Part shown: piece by piece, positions 56,491-64,000 of the stretch | How the letters are laid out: every line of letters starts with the position of its first letter | Numbering within the stretch: the first letter of the stretch is position 1 | Assembly (NCBI GenBank): GCA_005406025.1 | Contig: BGZK01001032.1 | Span: 124,001 to 188,000 of the forward strand | Length of the DNA stretch: 64,000 nt | Direction: 5' to 3' | Origin: Eumeta japonica | Lineage: Eukaryota > Arthropoda > Insecta > Lepidoptera > Psychidae | Position numbers and translations under genes: made by a program | The notes under the pieces: model-generated | The model's input: the letters and a program-made list of their open reading frames with translations, nothing else | What the model was told of the DNA's origin: nothing | Database searches by the model: none

Positions 56491-57955
56491 CAGGCTGTCC
56501 CAGAACTCAATGTCAAGCCGAAACGGGGTGACAGGATTGATCGTAACCATCATGAGAAAATGTATTGCATGCAGTTTGAAAATTATGGGCATCTTAAGAA
56601 AAATATACAAATTTGGTCAAACTGTAACCATTTTTCGGTTATCGTCGTTAATTTGATTATTTTTGTCCATTTAAATTTTGGAACCATAACTCTAAATAAC
56701 ATATCTGAATGACAGTCCAAAATAATGACACCATTGCCCCAAGTTTTCTATAATTAAGACTAATTAGTTAAACTATGAATTTAAAATTTTCAAAATTTGT
56801 CGACTTTGAAAGGCCCTCCTTTAAAAAAAATGTACTAGAATGCCTTGGCAAGTGCCATCAAAAGTTGGTGCATTTTATCAGGAATCTAAACTGATACAAT
56901 ATTTGTTAGTTTTATACTAAAAAAAAACGAGTAAAAAAATTAAAACCTTAAGTTACCCGATTTTTGCTAACCCATTTTACACAGTTAAAATGTTTTTGAT
57001 TCACCCAAGTTCTTGGTAGGTTCTTAATTTTACGGCAAAATGACGAGAGAGATGGATACTGGACATGTTTGCCGTGAATGAGCGAGACAGATAGTGATGC
57101 CACTTTTACCAAAGTCAACAAAAGTAAGTAAAATTAATAAAATACTGAAAAATCTTGACCTAGTTTAGTTTAGGTTTATTGGAATAAAAGTCAAATAAGG
57201 AAATAACATTGTTTATTACAATAAATGTTCAAATTGTTCACTATCAGCTTCAATACACGCCCTACATCTTCTTAAAAAAATCTACTTATTAGCCGGGCAT
57301 ATCCTCGAGAATTGATGTCCTCAGCAGCTTGAGAAATTCGTTCATGCAACTCGGATACGCTCTCAATGGGTTTTGAATAAAATTTTTCTTTGAGAACGCC
57401 CCAATAAAAAAAATTGAGGGGACTTAAATCTGGTGAACGGGCTGGCCACGAGATAGTGCCTAAACGTCCAATCCACCTTCGCGGATATTCCTGGTCAAGG
57501 AAATCTCTTACTTGCACTGCAAAATGCGCTGGGCAGCCATCTTGTTGATACTGTGGTATCTGTTATATCTGTTAGTGGTACGTCCTCTAATAAAGTTGGT
57601 AAATTTTTTCGTAAAAAATGTAGGTAATTCGTGCCATTCAAATTCTCAGGCAGCTCAAAAGGCCCAATAATTTTTCCATTTAAAATTCCGGTCCACAGGT
57701 TTACTTTAAAACGATACTGGGATCTATCTTTTCGCATCAAATGTGGATTGTCCACATGTCACTCGTGAAGATTGTGTAAGTTTATGTAACCATCTTTTTC
57801 AAATGTCGATTCATCTGACCAGAGAATTTTTTAGATGAATTGGGGATTTTCATTATGCCTCTGTAGCATTGCTCTACAAAATTAAATCCTTTCAGGATAA
57901 TCTCGAGGGAGAAGACTTAGAACTCGTTGTACGTGAAACGGATGCATTTCAGCTC
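56491..57955 (-). mobile_element. Tc1/mariner-superfamily element, 5'-truncated
   Basis: The 3' end starts CAGGCTGTCCCAGAACTCAA at 56491, directly after a TA, which fits a Tc1/mariner terminus. About 700 bp of AT-rich untranslated sequence precedes the transposase C-terminus on the minus strand. The other end stops within the N-terminal half of the gene at about 57955, where a (TA)n run begins, and no second inverted end is visible. The decay and truncation make it inactive. Confidence 0.7.
57205..57955 (-). pseudogene. DUF4817-type Tc1-like transposase pseudogene
   Basis: Minus-strand motifs in order are AEMHPFHVQRV, LPRDYPER, LWSDESTFEKDGYINLHNLH (first catalytic Asp in WSDES, with stops before and after), DNPHLMRKDRSQYRFKVNLW, TGILNGKIIGPFELPENLNG and LRKNLPTLLEDVPL. 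After a frameshift come AVQVRDFLDQEYPRRWIGRL, GTISWPARSPDLSPLNFFYW (third catalytic position; D of SPDLSPLDFF-type is replaced by N), GVLKEKFYSKPIESVSELHE, EDINSRGYARLISRFF and a terminal RRCRACIEADSEQFEHLL. The order and spacing fit the insect Tc1-like family usually annotated as DUF4817/DDE_3. The N-terminal DNA-binding region is lost. Confidence 0.85.
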
Positions 57956-58660
57956 TTATATATATATATATGTTTACAAATTTTATAAACATACAAAAAT
58001 AGCGTAGAACGGATCTGTGTATATAGTTAGTGTACAAGTATACACTATCGCTTCGTACACATTCAATACAATTATTTTCATTATATCTTAAACTGATAAC
58101 TCGTTATTAGTAGATACGACTTTCATATCAACTTAGCAAGAAAAGAAGATTTTATCAAAAACAAACATTGCAAACCCTATTCGAAAAGGTGTTCACTCTA
58201 ATTATCAAATACATCAAGATAGAGATTCAGGGACAAAATCCAAATATTCTTTATTCACTGCCATCGAGACGTGTACTCATAGTTCAAGAACAAAAGCTAT
58301 TTCAAACTTGGCAATTAACTTGCACCGTCTCTCCAGGGAAGACAATATTTCCCTCTCGCGCGGAGTAAGCACTCCAATCTAAAATTATCACCGAGTTCGG
58401 CTCCTGCCTAATTAACTTTAGTGCACATTCCTATCGACTCGCTGAAACTAAGGGTCCCGTACTGGAAGATTTTGTTGTGCTCTACAACCCCGTCACCCTT
58501 TGTGTCACTTCGTATTTGCATATCGATAGGTAAATCTTATTCTTGTGAGTGCTATCTGCACGTTGGTCAAATGCAGCAGATAATACAAAAGTCCAGTAAA
58601 ATACGCAATAGCTTGCCATAGGTGATAACGTAACCAATGTTAACATAAATATATACTTTT
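57956..58660. other. Non-coding stretch
   Basis: Starts with a short (TA)n run at 57957-57972. Positions 58300-58560 are GC-richer (ccgtctctccagggaagaca; tctcgcgcggagtaagcac) but not recognised. Frames at 58168-58368 and 58421-58621 have no domain. Confidence 0.4.
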
Positions 58661-58745
58661 ACACACACACACTCACACACAGGCACTCAAGCGCACACAC
58701 ACACACACTCACACACACACACATGCAGACAGCCAGACAGACAGT
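58661..58745. repeat. (CA)n microsatellite with interruptions
   Basis: Runs of AC units with cactc and gcg interruptions, followed by CAGACAGACAG. Confidence 0.95.
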
Positions 58746-60439
58746 AGCCTATCATTTATTAAATTAAATTTTTTGACTGTACACTAATTTTCATCACGGT
58801 CAGTTAAACCGTTCTTAAGTTATAAAAGAAAGTACAAACAGAAAGACAGATAGACGTAAATTTAAAATGTAATAGAATTAGGGTCACTAATTCATAAAAC
58901 ACAAATCAATTATAAAATTTCGAAAAACAATTCAAATTACAGAGTGACGTTACAGATATATGTGTAGATGTGTACAAACGTGTGTGTATAAGTACTTATT
59001 TTTTTGACTTTAATAAAAAAGTCTGCAGACGATAATAGGTAATGGCCTTTCCTTAAAAAATATACTAATAGTTCGGTACACCTAACTAACATCTTATTTT
59101 TATTTCTGTTTCTTTATATTTATATGTGTTTACTATTCATATACTAATCGGATATACCAAAATCAATTTTCTGACATGGCCAGGAAATAAAACGCGTGCA
59201 CCTCCATTTTCTAGAGAAATAGGCAAAATCACATTTGGATGGCGGCCAAACAGCTTGCGGGTCCCGGATTGTTTCAAAGGTTTTCTGTCCTAATATTCCG
59301 ACAGCACGATATGAGTAAACACCAGATATGCTTAGATAAATTGGATATTGAACGATTCGTTTATTTAAGATAATTCAAAGCAAACAACAACATCTACAAT
59401 ATAAGGGAGACAAGTAATACAAAATTTATTATGTTAATTGTGATTATTAAGTAAGAAAATTTTGATCAATAAACGATCTAAAGAATTGATATTATGTCAA
59501 TAAAATTCATACATTTTTCGTGAAAGAAAAAGTTTTAAGTCTAAAATTGGACAGAAATTGAATATCACTGTATGTATATTGATATTTATATGGTTTCACA
59601 TTTTGCTAAGCTTCGCTTATAAAATTTGTTTTGCTTACTAGGTATCGAAAAATTTTGTAAATTTCGATGAAGTAAAACTGAGACGAGGTGACTTTTACAT
59701 ATTCAGATTTTCTCATTGCCTTCCAATACAAGTTGACCTCAGAGTTATTGTCTACAGTCATTGTCAAGTTGAGGTCAAAAGCATTAGATATTGTTTCTTA
59801 ATATTGCGTTATAGAAACAGGAAGAAATATTTTCGTTAATATTAGATTTTAATCGAAATGATTAACAGAAAATGTATTTGATTATCACGAATTCTATAGT
59901 CGTAAACTTTTTTTTATTCATTTAGAACAACTTTACTTATATTTAGTATAGCATATAAGATTATTGTGAGATTTGAATAAAATAACGAAGCTTCAATAGT
60001 CTCCTAAATTCTATTTGCTTTTTTTAGTTAATCTTATTACGGCTATTCCCGTAGTGAAAAAATACACGTTGTCTCCATTTATTATTGAAAAAAAAACACC
60101 TTTACTGTTAACAATAACTTTCTTTCGATTCACGTTTGTTCAGAATTGAATTATAAATTCTACAATCTAGAAAGTGAAATTATTCATTTTATTAAGAGCA
60201 ACTGAAGAGAAAAACGAATGCCTATACACAGACAGACACGAAAGAAACCTGTCAATGCGTCATTTTTCGATTTGGTACGAAACAGTAGAAATCGAGCTGC
60301 AACCGATACTTACATAACCGATTTCTTAACGCCGATATTGCACATTTTATTATTGATTGCAACGTTTTATTCGGATTACACGAAATTTCATTATGAGGCG
60401 GAATTAAACGCTTCCGAGACGTAAGAAAATACGTATTCA
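58746..60439. other. AT-rich non-coding stretch
   Basis: No supported gene. GC-richer spot at 59235-59275 (gatggcggccaaacagcttg). A short inverted pair TTGACCTCA/TGAGGTCAA lies at about 59733 and 59768. The 68-codon frame at 60218-60424 has no domain. Confidence 0.4.
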
Positions 60440-60790
60440 TCCAGCTTCTAATACCCTCCGAAGTTGCCTGCCGTGTACACTCTTTTGTCAGGGCGAGCGC
60501 CGAAAATCGTTCAAGTTAAGAGCCGCAGTTAATTAACTCCGGTAATTAATGACAAGTTCGACGTGAAATATCGTTTCAACTATTAATTTCTAATGATGAA
60601 ATTTCTAACCGCACTCGCCTGTTATTAGCTCAAGTACAAATTAATGGGCCTAAAACTTCCGAGGAATACATCGCGTAAGTATCAATTAATTTGAAACGAA
60701 ATTCTGATGTATTAACTTTCGAATACCTATCGAAGTATTAATCCCGTATTACGTTGAAAAGCTTCAAAAAGTAATTATTACACGCAACTT
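60440..60790. promoter_or_regulatory. Candidate conserved non-coding element rich in TAATTA motifs
   Basis: A non-repetitive stretch combining CG-containing pieces (gggcgagcgccgaaaatcg; ttccgaggaatacatcgcg) with many homeodomain-type cores (gcagttaattaactccggta; attaatttctaatgatgaaa; caaattaatgggcctaaaac; caattaatttgaaacg). No open frame. It looks like a developmental enhancer by composition. Conservation across Lepidoptera would be the decisive test. Confidence 0.4.
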
Positions 60791-61667
60791 ATTACATTCT
60801 TTCTTATTGACGTTAGCTTTTATTATTAAAAAAAAAAAATAATTTGAATAGGATATTTTAATGCATAAACTCGATGTCACTTTGTCTTTACGTACGTAAT
60901 CACGACAACTTTTGTCAACTGAACTGATTGCTTTAAGAAAATAAGAAAATAGATTTTTAAAAAATCTGGTAGTTATTAATTTATTTCATTAGGCGTCGTT
61001 ATTCTGAAGTCTTTCCAAGACTACAACTAATCTCACAGTTTTTAGAATGATGTCCATGATGTTCGATGTTTGTTTGTGTATGTGTGTGTGTATAAGTACT
61101 TGTGTGTAAATTCTCTATTGTTTTTGATTGGATCAAACGACTAGTGGTGTCGTTGGTAAGAGTTTAACTATCGGAAAATATATAAATAACTAACAATTAA
61201 ATTTAAGTCGATTAAGAAGATTTAGAATTATCCCAAAAATAAAATCTCTAACAAGTTCTTTATCTTTCATAATTATAAACAAATTAGCCGATTAATATCA
61301 AAAACTGGCCAACTCTATTTCCTAAAACATTACGCAGATTGCTGAGAACGTTATTTCGCTCAGTTAATTTGATTGATATAACTTCTAAGCAAATCGATCG
61401 TTCAAAATAGGGTTCACGACGTTTGTAACAGCTTTACCTTACTTTGCTTTATTTGCCTGAAAATTTGTCCTCGATCGGTTAATTGTACTTTATACAAATA
61501 TGATTGACTGGAAAAAATTCCCGTTCAGTGAAAGCTCGTTTCGTGAAAGCTCGTTAGTTTCGGGTGCTTAAAATTTGATTTTTTTAATATGCCAATGAAG
61601 TCTGCGTAAGATTTATAGGGCGAACTTGTTCCCCCTCATATTTATAAATATGTTTTTAAATAATATT
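60791..61667. other. AT-rich non-coding stretch with a short GT microsatellite
   Basis: A TG-rich run lies at 61070-61092, and A-runs at 60829-60839. No gene or other repeat recognised. Confidence 0.45.
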
Positions 61668-62035
61668 TTAAGGAGCCGACGAGCACGCGAGCTATTAGAA
61701 AATAGGTCATCACTGCAGCCCGTGAACACTCACAACCGTACATGAATCACTAGTGCATTGTCGGCCTTTTGGAAGGAATTACGATATCTGATGGAGAGGG
61801 GAGTAAGCTGAAACACTTAGGATGGAATAGGATATTTGATGAAGAGAGATGCTTGGATTGATTGGGGGGAAAGGAAGATAGAGAGGGTCACCGGAATTTT
61901 TACTCACGGGAAGAAATGTTACAGCGGAAACCGCTTCTTTACGTTTGTATTCTCTAAGAACATTTCGCCGATCGAATTAGCCCATTTTCGCACTGCAGCC
62001 AAGTGTCTGCAACATGGCTCTACCACGTGTTCTGT
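61668..62035 (+). repeat. SINE-like dispersed repeat, copy 3 (longest)
   Basis: Blocks shared with 9890-10168 and 29372-29612: gacgagcacgcgagctatta, taggtcatcactgcagcccg, tgtcggccttttggaaggaa, cgatatctgatggagagggg, ttttactcacgggaagaaat, ACAGCGG. It extends further 3' through ttcgccgatcgaattagccc and caagtgtctgcaacatggct to CTACCACGTG. An internal partial duplication (GATATCTGATGGAGAGGG then GATATTTGATGAAGAGAG) is present at 61783-61847. Its 3' end abuts a minus-strand LINE fragment. Confidence 0.6.
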
Positions 62036-62265
62036 CAATCCACTTTCATTCGTCCTTTGCAGATAGCCAAACCATTGCTGCCTTTTTACTATTATCACTA
62101 CATCTTCTTTCAAACTGCACTGTTATCTGACATCAGTATTCCTACATCTATATTTCAAAAACGTTTCACGTATTGCGCAGGGATCTCATCTCTTTTGCAT
62201 TGATTCTATTTTCGTGTTTCTTCTACCATACCCTAACTATTAATACGGTACATTACAGTGTAGGG
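62036..62265 (-). pseudogene. LINE C-terminal fragment
   Basis: The minus strand reads MVEETRK then, with frameshifts, a MQKRDE..., DVGILMSDNSAV segment and KEDVVIIVKRQQWFGYLQRT followed by NESGLTEHVV. It is homologous to the tail of the deleted LINE at 31900-32760 (EKDMLRWFGHLRRVNESKL). It ends where the plus-strand SINE-like repeat begins, at about 62035. It is a 5'-truncated or interrupted copy and is not functional. Confidence 0.6.
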
Positions 62266-63169
62266 ACCGGGACTCAGTTATGGATAATTTGGGAATCGTT
62301 CAGTTATTGATAATTCTGCCCAATTGTTAATAATTGTTGACAATTAATTACAAGAAACAATTACTACGAAATTGAAATAAAACTTTTCGTTGAATTATTG
62401 TGGAGTATATAACAAGTGTATACTATAAAGAAATTTAAAAAGTAATTATCAAATTATATTATAAAAATTATTCATCGGTTGTTAAAATTTAATGGAAAGA
62501 CAATGGAATTTATAAGATCAAGCTGTTGAAGGAGTCGCAATGAAACGAAGAAACGTCCAATATAATTCGAAATTAAATTATAAAGTTTTAATACTACCGT
62601 CTTATTCCCTGAAATAAACTATTCTTGTCTAAAACACTGGACACAAGAAAAAATATTGCATTAATCTTTTCAATCGGAATAATGGTTCTTAAGCTATAAA
62701 TGCACAAACGAATAGGCAAACAGATATGTTTTGTTATATATGAGATTATAATAAAAGTTACATTCATTTGAAAGGATACTATAATGATTTTAAACTTATG
62801 TTAGACATTTCAGTGTTTTCAAAGGGACTCGTATTCAGAATAAATCGGTCTTGTTTTTGCGAGTTTCAGGAGCGCTTAAAGGAATTTCGTCTACTTAAAT
62901 GGGGAATGATTTAGTAAGTTATTCTTTTATGAAGTACAATTTATGAACTGTCTGAAAATAAATGCTTATGAAATGACTAGAACTGTTCTTGGAATAAAGA
63001 AATGCCTTCATTTAGTACATCACATTGCATTATGAGAGCATTGCTTGTATAAATTTATAGATTGGTATTTGGGAAATGGATCAACAATTTTGATGAAAAT
63101 TTGTACTTTCTAACATTTTGGTTTTCAAATTTATGAGTGTGTCTTCTCAGGAAAACGAGACAATTACTT
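62266..63169. other. AT-rich non-coding stretch
   Basis: No gene or repeat recognised. A few GAATAA-rich tracts. Confidence 0.45.
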
Positions 63170-63184
63170 TTACAAGCAATAAGT

Positions 63185-63265
63185 GAGAGTTTCGGTGGCC
63201 CACTTCCCACCTCTGCCCCTTCCACCTTCTCCCCTCTGCTATAACTCCTCTTTTCTCCCGAGAGG
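63185..63265. repeat. Strand-asymmetric polypyrimidine tract
   Basis: About 75 bp that is almost entirely C and T on the plus strand (ccacttcccacctctgcccc; ttccaccttctcccctctgc; ctcctcttttctcccg). It could adopt non-B (triplex) structure or, on the plus strand, act as a long polypyrimidine tract, but no exon follows. The 85-codon minus-strand frame over it is not protein-like. Confidence 0.6.
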
Positions 63266-63421
63266 TCGCCAACACACTGGTGTTGCGAGTGTCCATAGAC
63301 GGTGGTGACCATCTACTTTATAATTATTGCCCGTCCATTTTCCTCCTCGAAAATGCTATAAAAAACGAGTAATATTGTCATATTTTTACTTCAAACTCGA
63401 AAAATACAGAGCAAATCTCGG

Positions 63422-63676
63422 TTGTCCATGTACATGTACGTTAAATATATACTAAATATCGACGAGATCAAAGTCAAGGCATGGAAAGAACCTTTGAAAT
63501 TTCGAGAAAAACAAGCATCTAATCAGCCAATATTTTTCGAATTACCTGAGGTAACATATAAAGCAATGCAGACAGATATGTTTTTAATGGAGTCGACATT
63601 CAAAATGGGAGTCGAGTTCTTTGAGCGGGCGAAAGAAGTGGGCGGGCTTTCAATAGAAAAATCATCGTTATTATGA
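63422..63676 (+). CDS. Unassigned open reading frame, protein-like
   Basis: An 84-codon frame with balanced composition and helical-looking segments (DEIKVKAWKEPLKFREKQAS; LPEVTYKAMQTDMFLMESTF; KMGVEFFERAKEVGGLSIEK) ending in TGA at 63674-63676. The start is uncertain because two ATG codons lie within the first ten bases. The opposite strand is also nearly open (one stop), so the true coding strand, if any, is unclear. No domain, signal peptide or splice site recognised. It may be a fragment of an unrecognised transposon gene or a decayed exon. Confidence 0.3.
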   Translation: MSMYMYVKYILNIDEIKVKAWKEPLKFREKQASNQPIFFELPEVTYKAMQTDMFLMESTFKMGVEFFERAKEVGGLSIEKSSLL

Positions 63677-63929
63677 CCGGTCTATTTGTATTTAAGGCTT
63701 CTACAAAGGCACCTTTCGGTTCCACTTTTTTGACCTCATCCTTTGAAGGCAGTGTCTTAATCGTTGTGCATCGCTAACGAGTCGGCTATCACGATACCGC
63801 TTCTCTCGTGTATTCGACTTTCTTGTCTGTCGTGTATTTGATAGGAGATTTTTGGTGTCATTTTTCCGGTACCAATATTTAGTCAAAATATCCTGACAGT
63901 CCCTCGATAGTCTTCTCTTTGTCGACTCA
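63677..63929. other. Non-coding or uncertain stretch
   Basis: GC-intermediate DNA continuing from the preceding open frame. The minus strand in one frame reads TIKTLPSKDEVKKVEPKGAF and VEALNTNRPVII, which is also protein-like, so a minus-strand decayed gene spanning 63440-63830 cannot be excluded. Confidence 0.3.
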
Positions 63930-64000
63930 CTAGAAATGCCTTAGCTTGATCGTGTTTGCATTATTTGACAGTTGGGTGATATTTTCAAACCGTATAAAAA
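63930..64000 (+). repeat. Dispersed repeat piece, copy 2 (runs off the window)
   Basis: Matches 39165-39240 (see there), sharing ATCGTGTTTGCATTATTT and CAGTTGG. It is cut by the end of the window, so its full extent is unknown. Confidence 0.5.

Noticed and set aside
63055..63312. 85-codon minus-strand frame
   Set aside because: Built over the polypyrimidine tract, and the Gly/Glu/Ser-rich middle is a composition effect.
1..64000. CRISPR array, prophage, bacterial operon or viral integration
   Set aside because: No regularly spaced repeats with unique spacers, no ribosome-binding-site-led gene runs and no recognisable viral genes. All features fit an insect nuclear genome.

Overview
This window looks like AT-rich, non-coding nuclear DNA from an insect, most likely a moth or butterfly (Lepidoptera). 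The order is inferred from the repeats. These are short Helitrons running from TCTATAC to CTAG, two related mariner copies, a DUF4817-type Tc1-like element, several decayed non-LTR retrotransposons, and dispersed repeats whose text I recognise from lepidopteran genomes (the segment ending GGTACGGAACC..., the AACCGACT...GGTT segment, and a SINE-like family containing GGTGGTCACC and TACTCACTGGACGAAA). I find no intact host protein-coding gene, no tRNA or rRNA gene and no CRISPR array. Open frames longer than about 60 codons almost all fall in low-complexity DNA, on the strand opposite a transposon gene, or in AT-rich DNA without protein-like composition.

Layout. Positions 1-6300 hold two same-oriented, independently decayed copies of one mariner subfamily (1501-2765 and 4432-5710). 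At 6.3-6.7 kb there is a CpG-rich block that could be a promoter or regulatory element. At 8.1-8.3 kb there is a GT-rich 25-bp minisatellite. From 9 to 18 kb there is a Helitron end, a SINE-like repeat, two unassigned coding-like stretches, a pair of tight hairpins at 15.56-15.69 kb and an RTE-like remnant. From 20 to 26 kb, CpG-rich islands alternate with two inverted-repeat elements (22096-22707 and about 25621-25914). Positions 26.3-27.6 kb hold the 3' end of an RNase H-bearing non-LTR element. Positions 31.9-32.8 kb hold a LINE whose reverse-transcriptase core is deleted. Two complete short Helitrons lie at 33775-34096 (+) and 34632-34959 (-), and a 407-bp TA-flanked MITE lies at 37489-37895.

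From 40 to 64 kb there are more GC-rich islands, an internally deleted mariner (45.84-46.56 kb), a full dispersed repeat (49546-49980), two adjacent perfect palindromes (50300-50381) and a Helitron carrying a nested inverted repeat (51544-51991). There are also three diverged exon-like units on the minus strand (55.92-56.34 kb), the decayed Tc1-like transposase (56491-57955) and a SINE-like/LINE junction (61.67-62.27 kb).

Function. The window is best read as intergenic or large-intron DNA: a background of transposon debris with scattered CpG-rich, apparently non-repetitive islands that may be conserved regulatory elements. The most unusual observations are the minus-strand tandem exon-like units sharing an EYYG.TY motif, the cluster of near-perfect hairpins, the inverted-repeat elements that I cannot place in a named family, and the repeated internal segment inside one Helitron. 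Family names come from recognising protein motifs and repeat text by eye. No similarity search was run.
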